Assembly (NCBI RefSeq): GCF_004216905.1
Contig: NZ_SGXJ01000009.1
Span: 62,001 to 126,000 of the forward strand
Source of the DNA: Kribbella sp. VKM Ac-2569
Lineage (GTDB): Bacteria > Actinomycetota > Actinomycetes > Propionibacteriales > Kribbellaceae
Direction of reading: 5' to 3'
Length of the DNA stretch: 64,000 nucleotides
Both the position numbers and the translations under genes were made by a program. The notes beneath the pieces are model-generated. The model ran no database searches and was not told the origin of the DNA. It saw only the letters and a program-made list of their open reading frames with translations. Positions 17,734 to 26,092 of the stretch are shown here, one piece after another (position 1 is the stretch's first letter; each line of letters starts with the position of its first letter).

Positions 17734-18639
17734 ATGAATACCGTCCACGGTCTGGTACCGATCCTGGCCACGCCATTCCTCCCGGACGGCAGCCTGGATC
17801 TGCCGGGACTACGCCGACTCACCGCGTTCCAGCTGGCCAGCGGCGTCCACGGGGTCGCCGTCCTCGGGATGGCCAGTGAGGCCTTCGCTCTGACCGCGGC
17901 CGAGCGCCGCCTGATCACGACGACGGTGGCCGAGGTGATCGCCGGTGCGGTCCCACTGGTCGCCGGGGTAGCGGCGACGTCGACGGTAACCGCCGTCGAG
18001 CAAGCAACCGAGGCAGCCGCGGCCGGAGCCGACGCAGTCATGGTGCTGCCGCCGTTCATGGTGGCCCCGAGCCCGGCTCAACTGCCCGACTTCTACGCCG
18101 CGGTGGCCGCAATCGGTCCTGAGGTCATGGTGCAGGATGCGCCCGGCGCCACCGGTGTCGTGATGTCACCGCAGCAGATCATCGAGCTCAGCAGAATCAC
18201 CGGAGTCACGTCGGTGAAGGTCGAGGCGCCTCCCACCGCGCCGAAGGTCGCGGCCGTGGCTGACCGGATCGACGAGTCCGGATTCGTGGTACTGGGTGGA
18301 CAGAACGCGCAGTTCCTGCTCGACGAACTGGCGGCCGGCGCTGTCGGTTCGATGCCGGCCTGCGAGATCCCCGACCTTCTCGCACCGGTCCTCGCCGACT
18401 GGCAGGCCGCCCGGTACGACGATGCTCGCGCGAGGTTCGACCGCCTGCTGCCGTTACTGGTGTACGGCTTGCAGCCCGGGCTCGCGTGGGCGGTCCACAA
18501 GGAGGTCCTGGTACGTCGCGGCCTGATTGACCACGCGACTGTCAGGGTTCCGGCCCGCGACCTCGACATCAGATCGCGCGCCGGGCTGACTGCGATACTC
18601 GACCGGCTTGGGATTACTTCACTGACAGGAGTTCGCTGA
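17734..18639 (+). CDS. dihydrodipicolinate synthase family aldolase
   Basis: This 301-residue TIM barrel belongs to the DapA/N-acetylneuraminate lyase/KDG aldolase family, which joins or splits pyruvate through a Schiff base. Lys162 in SVKVEAP is the Schiff-base lysine, and GMASEAF near residue 45 matches the GTxGE pyruvate-carboxylate loop. The catalytic Tyr of DapA (Tyr133 in the YNVP motif) is replaced by Gln134 in VQDAPGATG. A classical DapA role is therefore unlikely. Context points to cleavage of a 2-keto-3-deoxy sugar acid or a related step. GAGGAG precedes the ATG. Confidence 0.85.
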   Translation: MNTVHGLVPILATPFLPDGSLDLPGLRRLTAFQLASGVHGVAVLGMASEAFALTAAERRLITTTVAEVIAGAVPLVAGVAATSTVTAVEQATEAAAAGADAVMVLPPFMVAPSPAQLPDFYAAVAAIGPEVMVQDAPGATGVVMSPQQIIELSRITGVTSVKVEAPPTAPKVAAVADRIDESGFVVLGGQNAQFLLDELAAGAVGSMPACEIPDLLAPVLADWQAARYDDARARFDRLLPLLVYGLQPGLAWAVHKEVLVRRGLIDHATVRVPARDLDIRSRAGLTAILDRLGITSLTGVR

Positions 18640-19769
18640 TGCCGACCATCACCGACGTAGAAGTCTTCCCGCTCGTTCTGGCCGGGCCGGACGCGCCAGC
18701 GCGCAGCTACTCCACCAAGCCGCCCTGGCCGAGCATCTACGCCTCGTCACGCGAGGCGCTGCTGGTGAAGCTGACCGCGGACGACGGTTCTTTCGGGTGG
18801 GGTGAGGCCCTGGCGCCTGTCGCACCAGAAGTTCCGGCGAAGATCATTGAACTTCTACTCAAGCCCGCACTCCTCGGGGCAGACCCCACAAGGGTGCGCC
18901 CGTTGGTGAACAGCCTCCGCGCCTTGATGCGAGAACGCGGCCACCTCGGCGGCCATCAGGGCGACGCCGTCGCCGCGGTCGACGTGGCGTTGTGGGACCT
19001 AGCCGGCCGAATCACCGGGTTACCTGTCCACCAACTCCTCGGAGGAGCTCAGCGCGACGTAGTACCGACGTACATGTCCGGCCTGCCGGGCAAGAAGGAC
19101 AGCGAGCGCGTTGCCTACGCCCGCGACTGGGTGGCGCAAGGTGTACGGCAGGTGAAACTAGGTCTCGGGTACGGCGTGCGCGCGGATCTGGCGACTGTCG
19201 AAGCGCTGCGCGGCGTTCACGACGACCTGTTGGTCGCAGTAGACATCCACGGCGTGTACGACGTCGCGGACGCGGTCCGGCTGGGTCGCGGACTGGACAC
19301 TTTGGGCGCCTGGTTCCTGGAGGCACCTGTCGGGTTCGAAGACATCGCTGGGCATGCTGAAGTGGCTCGACGGATCGATACCCCGGTAGCGATCGGTGAG
19401 AGCTTGCGGCACCGCCAGGAATTCCGGCCCTGGCTGCAAGGCGGGGCCGCCGCGATCCTTCAGCCAGATGTCGGCCGGACCGGAATCACCGAACTGCTGG
19501 ATCTCGCAGCTGTGACCGAGACCTGGTCCACGCCGCTCGCCCCGCACCACTCATCGGGACTCGGCATCATCATGGCCGCGAGCATCCACGCGTCCGCTGC
19601 GGTGGCGAACCTGTTGGCCTACGAGTTCCACTCGATGCTGTTCGAGCCGGTCAACGACGTGCTGCGGACACCTCTGGAACCAGGCACACTCGGCTTCGCC
19701 GTACCGGCCGGGCCTGGCCTGGGCATCGAGGTCGACGAGGACGCCGTACGCGCTGGGTGCATCCGGTGA
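18639..19769 (+). CDS. mandelate racemase/muconate lactonizing enzyme family (sugar-acid dehydratase-like)
   Basis: This 376-residue enolase-superfamily enzyme probably abstracts the alpha proton of a sugar acid and dehydrates it. Metal ligands are Asp202, Glu228 and Glu254. The acid-base pair Asp277 (QPDVGRTG) and His303/304 (APHHSSG) is present. The second-strand motif, usually KxK, reads K173-L-G175, so the lysine base is missing and His must do the chemistry. Its start overlaps the aldolase stop by one base (TGATG), with AGGAG upstream. Together with the aldolase and SDR it suggests a dehydration-aldol-oxidation route. Confidence 0.86.
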   Translation: MPTITDVEVFPLVLAGPDAPARSYSTKPPWPSIYASSREALLVKLTADDGSFGWGEALAPVAPEVPAKIIELLLKPALLGADPTRVRPLVNSLRALMRERGHLGGHQGDAVAAVDVALWDLAGRITGLPVHQLLGGAQRDVVPTYMSGLPGKKDSERVAYARDWVAQGVRQVKLGLGYGVRADLATVEALRGVHDDLLVAVDIHGVYDVADAVRLGRGLDTLGAWFLEAPVGFEDIAGHAEVARRIDTPVAIGESLRHRQEFRPWLQGGAAAILQPDVGRTGITELLDLAAVTETWSTPLAPHHSSGLGIIMAASIHASAAVANLLAYEFHSMLFEPVNDVLRTPLEPGTLGFAVPAGPGLGIEVDEDAVRAGCIR

Positions 19770-20497
19770 CCCGCCGGGCGCTGGTCATCGGGTCGACGAC
19801 ACCTATCGGTACGGCGATTGTCGCAGCGCTGGCCGCGGACGACTGCCACGTCGCCGGTGCAGCACTCGAGGACAAGCAGGTCGACGGATTGGATCTCCAC
19901 CTGACGACGGACTGCTCTGACCCGGACGGAGCGGCTGAGGTGGTTGGACGGGTCGTGGCCGAGTTCGGCGGACTCGACGTCCTGGTCACGGCGGCCGGCC
20001 GGATGCCGCTCGAGCCGGCCCACCGGACCACGGACGCGCAGTGGTTCGAGGCATTGTCGAACACGTTGGACACGTTCTTCTTCCCGGTGCGGGCTGCGCT
20101 GCCGCATCTGTTCAAGAGCGATGCGGCAGCCGTCGTAGCGGTGTCGTCGGTGAACACACTGGCTGCTGCCCCTTGGGCAGCTGCCTACACCGCAGCCAAG
20201 GGCGGAGTGGACGCACTGGTCCGGCAACTCGCCGTGGACTACGGCGGCCGTGGCATCCGGGTGAATGCAGTCGCCCCTGGAATGGTCGGTGGCGCGAACC
20301 TGCCCGATGCGGCGGCCGGCTACCCCATCGGCAGGACGATCCTGCCGACCGAGGTCGCCGACGCTGTGACCTTCCTCGCCGGACCAAGAGCTTCCGGCAT
20401 CACCGGCGTCGTACTCCCAGTGGATGGCGGTCTGTCCATACTGTCCCCCGCAGCGGTCGGTCGGGCCGACCTTCGAGCAAGGCTGCGGGATGCCTGA
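19766..20497 (+). CDS. short-chain dehydrogenase/reductase
   Basis: This 243-residue SDR is an NAD(P)-dependent oxidoreductase. The coenzyme loop reads GSTTPIG instead of the usual TGxxxGxG, and the dinucleotide-side residue could not be judged. The catalytic Ser lies in VAVSSVN and the YxxxK in YTAAKGG. IRVNAVAPG is the usual later SDR motif. GTG at 19766 gives a 4-bp GTGA overlap with the dehydratase gene; a GTG three codons earlier is possible. It probably acts on an intermediate of the same sugar-acid pathway. Confidence 0.88.
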   Translation: MTRRALVIGSTTPIGTAIVAALAADDCHVAGAALEDKQVDGLDLHLTTDCSDPDGAAEVVGRVVAEFGGLDVLVTAAGRMPLEPAHRTTDAQWFEALSNTLDTFFFPVRAALPHLFKSDAAAVVAVSSVNTLAAAPWAAAYTAAKGGVDALVRQLAVDYGGRGIRVNAVAPGMVGGANLPDAAAGYPIGRTILPTEVADAVTFLAGPRASGITGVVLPVDGGLSILSPAAVGRADLRARLRDA

Positions 20498-21128
20498 GGT
20501 CGAACTGACAGGGCGAGCAGCACCTCTTTACCGGCTGCTCGACTGGCCGATGCGGCTGGCCCTGGTCACGTTGCTGTGGCTACTGGGGGTCGCCGCCGGG
20601 CTGGTCATCGCCGGAATCGCTCCAGCCACCTTGGCGAGTCACCAGGTGTTGATATCTGGAGAGGCGGAGGTACGGCTGTGGTCCCGCTTCTGGTCTGCCT
20701 GGCGTGCTTGGTTCGTCCGAGGCCAGGTGGTTCTCGGCCCCCCGCTGGCCACGGTATGGGTGCTGGCGTTCTACCTGGCCGCCTCAAGGCAGACTCTGTG
20801 GGCGTGGCCGCTCTCGGTGGTGACACTTGGCTATCTGGTCTCGCTCTGGTTGCTCCCCGCCGTAGCTGTCACGGCTAGCCAGCTGCGGGCGAAAGACCTG
20901 TGGCTGTTGACGCTGCACCTCACCTGGCGTCGTCCAGCACTACCTCTCGCGGGGACCGCAGGACTCATCGCACTGGCTCTCGCTGGGTGGTACGTCGTAC
21001 CGGCCGCGCTGATGTTCTGGCCGGCTGGCTCGGCCCTCGCAGCCGTGCTGGTGGTACGGCGGGTCAGCCGACCGCCGCGGACGCGTGGTATCCAAGACCC
21101 GACGAGATCTGATCCGCCTGCTCGATGA
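20490..21128 (+). CDS. YesL-like (DUF624) membrane protein
   Basis: This 212-residue membrane protein has about five hydrophobic segments and the DUF624 stretch GLVIAGIAPATLASH. YesL proteins accompany sugar importers in Firmicutes and actinobacteria, but their function is unknown. The ATG at 20490 overlaps the SDR stop by 8 bp, so it is the fourth gene of the aldolase operon. Its last 65 bp (21064-21128) overlap the end of the convergent IclR gene. That part encodes a basic, low-complexity tail (VRRVSRPPRTRG...). Confidence 0.8.
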   Translation: MPEVELTGRAAPLYRLLDWPMRLALVTLLWLLGVAAGLVIAGIAPATLASHQVLISGEAEVRLWSRFWSAWRAWFVRGQVVLGPPLATVWVLAFYLAASRQTLWAWPLSVVTLGYLVSLWLLPAVAVTASQLRAKDLWLLTLHLTWRRPALPLAGTAGLIALALAGWYVVPAALMFWPAGSALAAVLVVRRVSRPPRTRGIQDPTRSDPPAR

Positions 21129-21864
21129 CCTGCATGGCGAGCGACTCTTCACGGTTCGCGAGGTCCATCGCCGACAGCGGACCAGAAACCGACAAGGCGG
21201 CCACGATCCCTCCGGTGCGGTCGCGGATCGGCGCCGCGAGACAGGCGCGGCCGAAGGCCAGCTCCTCCAGCTCCAGGGCGTAGCCACGCTCACGCACCTG
21301 CCGGAGCATCTTCTCCAGCTCATCAGGGTCGGTCACGGTGTGCGGCGTGTACCGCGGCAAGTCGTCACCGAGAAGCTCCTGCCATTCCTCTCGCGGCAGC
21401 TCACTGATCAGCGCCTTGCCGATGGCTGTCGCGTGCAACGGACCGGTCCTGCCGACCAGAGTCGATGAGCGACCGGCCGCGCGCCCCTCGAAGTGGCACA
21501 GGTAGAACATCTCCGCACTACGGCGCTCCGCGACATTGGCACCGAGGTTCAGGTCGGCAGCGAGGTTCTGCGCGACCTGGCGCGACTGCTGATGCACAGG
21601 CATCTCGTTCAGGCCGATACCCGCCAGCGTGATCACCCGCGGACCGATGCCGTACAGGCCACTGCGCTGGTCATAGGCCAGGAACCCGAGCGCCACCAAA
21701 GCAGCGACCAGCCGGGACACGGTGGACTGACCGAGCCCGGTCGCCTGGACCAACTCCGACACGCGACGCTGCGGATGCGCCTCGGTGAACTCGGACAACA
21801 GCGACAGTGCCCGCTCGACACTCTGCGTTCCCGGCCCACTTTCACGCCCGATCGCCCGCGCCAC
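21064..21864 (-). CDS. IclR family transcriptional regulator
   Basis: This second IclR regulator (266 residues, GTG start) has the HTH VSELVQATGLGQSTVSRLV and an effector domain with LGANVAERRSAE, LHATAIGKA and LAAPIRDRTG. These mirror the IclR at 16.8 kb, so the two look like paralogues. It is convergent with, and overlaps, the YesL-like gene. Its targets are unclear. The upstream sequence contains TCATCCAC, also present in the first IclR operator. Confidence 0.88.
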   Translation of the reverse strand: MARAIGRESGPGTQSVERALSLLSEFTEAHPQRRVSELVQATGLGQSTVSRLVAALVALGFLAYDQRSGLYGIGPRVITLAGIGLNEMPVHQQSRQVAQNLAADLNLGANVAERRSAEMFYLCHFEGRAAGRSSTLVGRTGPLHATAIGKALISELPREEWQELLGDDLPRYTPHTVTDPDELEKMLRQVRERGYALELEELAFGRACLAAPIRDRTGGIVAALSVSGPLSAMDLANREESLAMQVIEQADQISSGLGYHASAAVG

Positions 21865-22026
21865 AACACACCCTCTCGCTGATTATGGTTTCCTCATCCA
21901 CATCGTAGATGCCCAGTCGCCAACAAACCAGCAACCACCCGCACTGAGGGTCGCCCGGCGTCGTCGAGGCCTTGGACGCCGCGAACACCCCGTCCTGCTG
22001 GTCGTACGTGACCACATCCGGCGGCC
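21865..22026. promoter_or_regulatory. IclR upstream region
   Basis: This 162-bp spacer serves the second IclR gene. Near 21893-21911 it has CATC and GATG arms around CACATCGTA, sharing TCATCCAC with the operator at 17.65 kb. It may be an IclR auto-operator, but the evidence is weak. Confidence 0.3.
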
Positions 22027-22857
22027 TCAGAAGGTGATTTCGGTGAATGCTCGTGTCTGCTCGATGAGGGCTCGTTCGACCGGCAGGCGCTCCATCGAGG
22101 AGGCACCGTAGAAGCCGTGTACGCCGGTGGTCTTGCGGAGCACGTATTCGGCATCGCCTGGTTCCGCGACGGGACCGCCGTGCACGAGCACGATGACATC
22201 GTCGCGAACGCTTCGGGCGGCTTCGGACCACGTGTTGCACAGCTGGACACAGTCATCGAGATTGCGGGCGGTCTCGGCGCCGATGCGTCCGCCGGTCGTC
22301 AGACCCATGTGGCACACGATCACATCGGCTCCCGCACCGGCCATCGCGATCGCGTCCTCGGCAGAGAAGACGTACGGCGTCGTCAACAGTTCTTGCTCGG
22401 CCGCGAGCCGGATCAGCTCGACCTCCTGCTGGTACCCCATTCCGGTCTCCTCGAGATTGACGCGGAACGTGCCGTCGATCAGGCCAACGGTCGGGAAGTT
22501 CTGCACTCCGGAGTACCCGGCCCTGACCAGATCCTCCAGAAAGGACGCCGGCTGAAGAAACGGGTCGGTCGCGTTGACGCCGGCGAGTACCGGCGTCCGC
22601 TCGACGACGGTGACGATCTCGGGAGCCATCTCGAGCACGATCTCGTTCGCGTTGCCGTACGCGAGCAGGCCGGCCAGCGATCCACGGCCAGCCATCCGAA
22701 AGCGCCCCGAGTTGTACACGATGATCAGATCGATCCCCCCGGCCTCCTCGCACTTGGCCGACAGGCCGGTGCCCGCCCCGCCGCCGACGATCGGCTCGTG
22801 CCGCTCCACCTTGCCGCGCAGCCGCCGCAGGATGTCCTGGCGCTCGATTCGACCCAT
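22027..22857 (-). CDS. TIM-barrel (phosphoenolpyruvate hydrolase-like) protein
   Basis: This 276-residue protein belongs to the TIM-barrel signal-transduction/PEP-hydrolase-like family (PF09370 type). Diagnostic stretches are VGGGAGTGLSAKCEEAGGID, IVYNSGRFRM and CHMGLTTGG. In plant Tm-1 this domain is the C-terminal half. Here it is a separate gene directly downstream of the Tm-1-like ATP-binding gene. The ATG at 22857 follows GGGAG at good spacing. A GTG at 22887 overlapping the upstream stop (GTGA) is the alternative. The reaction is not established; reports of PEP hydrolysis concern distant relatives. Confidence 0.88.
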   Translation of the reverse strand: MGRIERQDILRRLRGKVERHEPIVGGGAGTGLSAKCEEAGGIDLIIVYNSGRFRMAGRGSLAGLLAYGNANEIVLEMAPEIVTVVERTPVLAGVNATDPFLQPASFLEDLVRAGYSGVQNFPTVGLIDGTFRVNLEETGMGYQQEVELIRLAAEQELLTTPYVFSAEDAIAMAGAGADVIVCHMGLTTGGRIGAETARNLDDCVQLCNTWSEAARSVRDDVIVLVHGGPVAEPGDAEYVLRKTTGVHGFYGASSMERLPVERALIEQTRAFTEITF

Positions 22858-22883
22858 GCTCAGTCTCCCTCGTGATCTCGTGC

Positions 22884-24110
22884 TCACAACCGAGTGGCGC
22901 TGGAAATTGCCGCGTGCAGCCGCTGCACCATGGCGTCGGCGAACTCCACCGCGTTGATGTCACTGTTCAGCTCGATCAGCTCGACGCCGCTGTCACGCAG
23001 ACCGGCCCGTACGGCGTCGAACAGCGCGACGTCGGCGTCCGGGTCGTAGAAGGCACCGTCCTTCACCGCGATCGCCGAAATGCCGTTCAGCGGCAGGAAG
23101 ACGGCGGCGGGGCCAACCGACTTCGAGACCTTCGCAGCCAACTGGGTACCCAGCTCGCGGCACTCCGCGGGCGTCGTACGCATCAAGGTCGTCGTGGCGT
23201 TGTGGCGGTAGGTGAGGCGGCTGGCGAAGCGTTCCGGAACGGTCTCCGGAGGGCCGAAGTTCACCATGTCCAGTGCGCCGAGCGAGACCACGGCAGGTGT
23301 GCCGGTGCGAGCTGCGGCGCACAGCCGATCGGGGCCGGCGTCGAAGATTCCGCCGACGAGGTGGTCGGCGAGCTCCGTCGTGGTGACGTCGAGAACCCCG
23401 GCCAGCATGCCGTTCGACACCAGGCTCTCGAGCGTGCGCCCGCCGGCGCCGGTCATGTGGAACACCAGAACTTCGTAGCCCAGCGCCTCCAGCTGTTCGC
23501 GCGCCCGGGTGACACAGGGCGTCGTGACGCCGAACATGCTGGCTGCTACCAACGGCCGCTCGTCGTCCCGGGGCTGAATCGGCGCAGCGGTCACCATGCC
23601 CGCCATCGCCGCTGCCGCGTTGGCGAGGATGCGAGTCGAGATGCGGTTCAGCCCGGCGACATCGACGACGCTCGGTGCCAGAATCAGGTCCGTCTCGCCG
23701 ACGTACGGCTGGTTGTCTCCTGCGGCGGCGGTCGAGACGATCAACTTGGGCACACCGAGCGGAAGTGGCCGGAATGCAGCTGCCGCAAGGGAGGTTCCGC
23801 CCGTCCCTCCCAGGGCCATCGCGCCGTGTAGCCTGCCTTCACCGTACAACTGCTCGACGACTCCGGCCGCACCGCGCGACATCGCCTGGACGGCCGCGCC
23901 GCGATCACCCGCGGCGGCGAGCCGGTCGAGATCCTCGCCGGCAACCCTGGCGACGTGGTAGCGATCGATCTGTGGGACGAAACCTGGCTCACCCAGTACG
24001 CCGCAGTCGATCATGATCACCTCGACCCCGAGATCGCGGAGTCGTTCGGCGACGAACCGATACTCAGAGCTCTTGGTGTCGAGCGTACCGACGAGTGCGA
24101 CGGTGGCCAT
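22884..24110 (-). CDS. Tm-1-like ATP-binding domain protein (UPF0261)
   Basis: This 408-residue protein matches the N-terminal half of tomato Tm-1, a virus-resistance protein that binds ATP. It starts MATVALVGTLDTKSSEYRF. It also shows LGGTGGTSLAAAA, VSTAAAGDNQPYVG and the late YRHNATTTLMRT, all hallmarks of UPF0261. The bacterial role is unknown. The ATG at 24110 has the strong ribosome site GGGAGGAGATC, so longer starts to 24188 were rejected. With the next gene it rebuilds the plant architecture as a two-gene operon, divergent from a MocR regulator. Confidence 0.9.
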   Translation of the reverse strand: MATVALVGTLDTKSSEYRFVAERLRDLGVEVIMIDCGVLGEPGFVPQIDRYHVARVAGEDLDRLAAAGDRGAAVQAMSRGAAGVVEQLYGEGRLHGAMALGGTGGTSLAAAAFRPLPLGVPKLIVSTAAAGDNQPYVGETDLILAPSVVDVAGLNRISTRILANAAAAMAGMVTAAPIQPRDDERPLVAASMFGVTTPCVTRAREQLEALGYEVLVFHMTGAGGRTLESLVSNGMLAGVLDVTTTELADHLVGGIFDAGPDRLCAAARTGTPAVVSLGALDMVNFGPPETVPERFASRLTYRHNATTTLMRTTPAECRELGTQLAAKVSKSVGPAAVFLPLNGISAIAVKDGAFYDPDADVALFDAVRAGLRDSGVELIELNSDINAVEFADAMVQRLHAAISSATRL

Positions 24111-24150
24111 GATCTCCTCCCGAAGTCCTGTCCCATGATGGAGGACCGGT
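24111..24150. promoter_or_regulatory. 40-bp divergent promoter region, Tm-1-like operon/MocR
   Basis: Only 40 bp separate two divergent ATG codons. Both ribosome sites (GGGAGG on minus, GGAGG on plus) fall inside it. There is no room for two full separate promoters, so at least one promoter must lie inside the opposite gene. Confidence 0.5.
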
Positions 24151-25596
24151 ATGAAGCCAACGAGAGCCAATTCCGCCCGATTGGTCACTCCGCTGCCCGT
24201 CCATCAGATGGTCCGGTTGATGGGCGAGTGGGGCCTCGGCGACGGGGCTCTGCACACGCAGCTCGCGAGCCATCTCCGCATGCTCGTGGTCTCCGGAAAG
24301 CTGGCCGCCGGAGTCCGGCTGCCGTCCGAACGCGCGCTCGCCGAAGCACTCGATGTCAGCCGCAACACCGTCGGTGCGGCATTCGACGAGCTCCGCGGCG
24401 ACGGCATCCTGACCAGTCGGCGCGGTGACGGCACCTACGTCAGCTCTGCCCGGCAGTTCCTCGGAGTCCGCGGCGACGACCGTTTCGAGTCCTTCCTGGC
24501 ACCGGCCACCGGCGCCGGCCACCGCATCGACCTGCGCAGCGCCGCCCTGCCCGGCCTCAGCCTCGTGGTCGACGCGGCATCGGTCGTCGGTCCCGAGCTC
24601 GCGCCGCTGGTCGAGTCCCACGGATACCTCCCCGAGGGCCTGCCGGCGTTGCGAGTCGAGGTCGCCGGCTACTACAGCTCGATCGGCCTGCCGACCACAC
24701 CCGACCAGATCCTGATCACCTCCGGCGCGCAGCAGGCGATGCGGATGGCCGCGGTGTCGATGCTCGAGCCGGGCTCGGTGGCGCTGGTCGAGGAACCGTC
24801 GTTCCGCGGCGTGATCGAAGTACTGCGTGCCGCCGGGGCGAGGCTTGAACCGGTCCGGCGGGGCCCGTACGGCATCGAGACCTCCGAGCTCGTCGCAGCC
24901 GTACGACGTTCCAGGCCGCGGCTGCTCGTGATGCAGTCGACGGTGCACAATCCGACTGGGACGGTGATCAACCCCGGCTGGCGACGGCAGCTCGCGATCA
25001 CCGCGGAGTCACTCGGCCTCACGGTGCTGGACGACACCACGCTGGCGGACGCCATGATCGACGGTCCGCCGGCGACGCCGATGGCCGCCTGGGGCTCCAG
25101 CGTGATCACCGTCGGTTCGGTCAGCAAGTCGTTCTGGGGTGGCCTTCGCGTCGGCTGGCTGAGGGCCGATCCTGGAACGGTCGCGTCACTGGCCTCGATG
25201 AAGGCTGGCGAAGACCTCGGCACCTCATTGCTCGCGCAGGTGACCACCGCACGGCTGCTGCCCCGGATCGAGGAGGCCCGGGCCGAGCGCCGCCGGGTGC
25301 TGGGCGCGGCCCGGGACGTCGTACTGACCGCATTGGCGGAGTGCCTCCCGGAGTGCGAACCGGTTGAGCCGGTCGGTGGCGCGTCATTGTGGGTCCGGCT
25401 GCCGGCGCCGGTTGCAACCAGTCTCGTCCAACGGGCGGAGCGCCTCGGCGTACAACTGCTGCCCGGAACGACCTTCAGCTGCGTCGACGCGTTCGACGAC
25501 CATCTGCGGATCGGGTTCGCGGCCGGCCACGATCAGCTGCGGGCCGGCGTACGGATGCTCACCGAGGCCTGGCGGATCGTCGGCAAGCGGGCTTAG
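24151..25596 (+). CDS. MocR-type regulator (GntR HTH plus aminotransferase-like domain)
   Basis: This 481-residue MocR regulator has a GntR winged helix at about residues 25-95 (RLPSERALAEALDVSRNTVGAAFDEL) joined to a PLP-dependent fold-I domain. The PLP lysine is in SVSKSFWGGLRVGW, and HNPTG is the usual PLP-site motif. GGAGG precedes the ATG at good spacing. It diverges from the Tm-1-like operon and lies before the cupin-importer operon, so it could control either or both. MocR proteins sense small amino or vitamin-B6 compounds. Confidence 0.9.
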   Translation: MKPTRANSARLVTPLPVHQMVRLMGEWGLGDGALHTQLASHLRMLVVSGKLAAGVRLPSERALAEALDVSRNTVGAAFDELRGDGILTSRRGDGTYVSSARQFLGVRGDDRFESFLAPATGAGHRIDLRSAALPGLSLVVDAASVVGPELAPLVESHGYLPEGLPALRVEVAGYYSSIGLPTTPDQILITSGAQQAMRMAAVSMLEPGSVALVEEPSFRGVIEVLRAAGARLEPVRRGPYGIETSELVAAVRRSRPRLLVMQSTVHNPTGTVINPGWRRQLAITAESLGLTVLDDTTLADAMIDGPPATPMAAWGSSVITVGSVSKSFWGGLRVGWLRADPGTVASLASMKAGEDLGTSLLAQVTTARLLPRIEEARAERRRVLGAARDVVLTALAECLPECEPVEPVGGASLWVRLPAPVATSLVQRAERLGVQLLPGTTFSCVDAFDDHLRIGFAAGHDQLRAGVRMLTEAWRIVGKRA

Positions 25597-25624
25597 GAGG
25601 CGCACCTAGTCCGTTCCACCCATG

Positions 25625-25641
25625 AGTGCCGAATTGGCACT
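25625..25641. promoter_or_regulatory. 17-bp palindrome before the cupin operon
   Basis: AGTGCC and GGCACT (25625-25630, 25636-25641) flank a 5-bp AT-rich centre in the 109-bp spacer before the cupin gene. It could be an operator for the cupin-importer operon. Confidence 0.35.
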
Positions 25642-25705
25642 GTCGCAGTTCCTGTCGTGCTCCCAGGATGACTGCAGGCGAACACATCGACGTCAGGAGC
25701 ACATC

Positions 25706-26065
25706 GTGGGCCGTGGTGGATTGACCCCTTTCGACCAAGCCGTCGTCGAACCCCAGGACTGGGGCCGGCTCGAGTGGATGGTGTCGGGGGCCATCGGCAA
25801 CTCCGACACGATGACGGTCGGTCGCTGCACGATCGAGCCTGGTCGGCAGAACCCGCCGCACTACCACCCGAACTGCGACGAGGTGCTGCACGTGATCAGC
25901 GGGACGATCGACCATCGGCTCGGCGAGAGCCAACTGCCGATGTCGGCCGGCGACACCATCTCGATCCCGGCGGGGACCGTGCACAACGCCCGCAACGTCG
26001 GGTCCGAGCCCGCGGTCCTGATGATCGCCTTCTCCACCCCTGACCGGAAGGTCGTCGGCGAGTAG
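25706..26065 (+). CDS. cupin domain protein
   Basis: This 119-residue single cupin has motif 1 NPPHYHPNCDEVLHVISG, with His-x-His and Glu metal ligands, and motif 2 GDTISIPAGTVHNARN with the last His. It probably binds a metal ion, and may be a sugar isomerase, lyase or sensor. GTG at 25706 with AGGAG eight bases upstream is preferred to the ATG at 25622, which lacks a ribosome site and overlaps a palindrome. It heads the second CUT1 importer operon. Confidence 0.8.
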   Translation: MGRGGLTPFDQAVVEPQDWGRLEWMVSGAIGNSDTMTVGRCTIEPGRQNPPHYHPNCDEVLHVISGTIDHRLGESQLPMSAGDTISIPAGTVHNARNVGSEPAVLMIAFSTPDRKVVGE

Positions 26066-26092
26066 CGACGACCGTGAGGCGGGGAGTTGACC

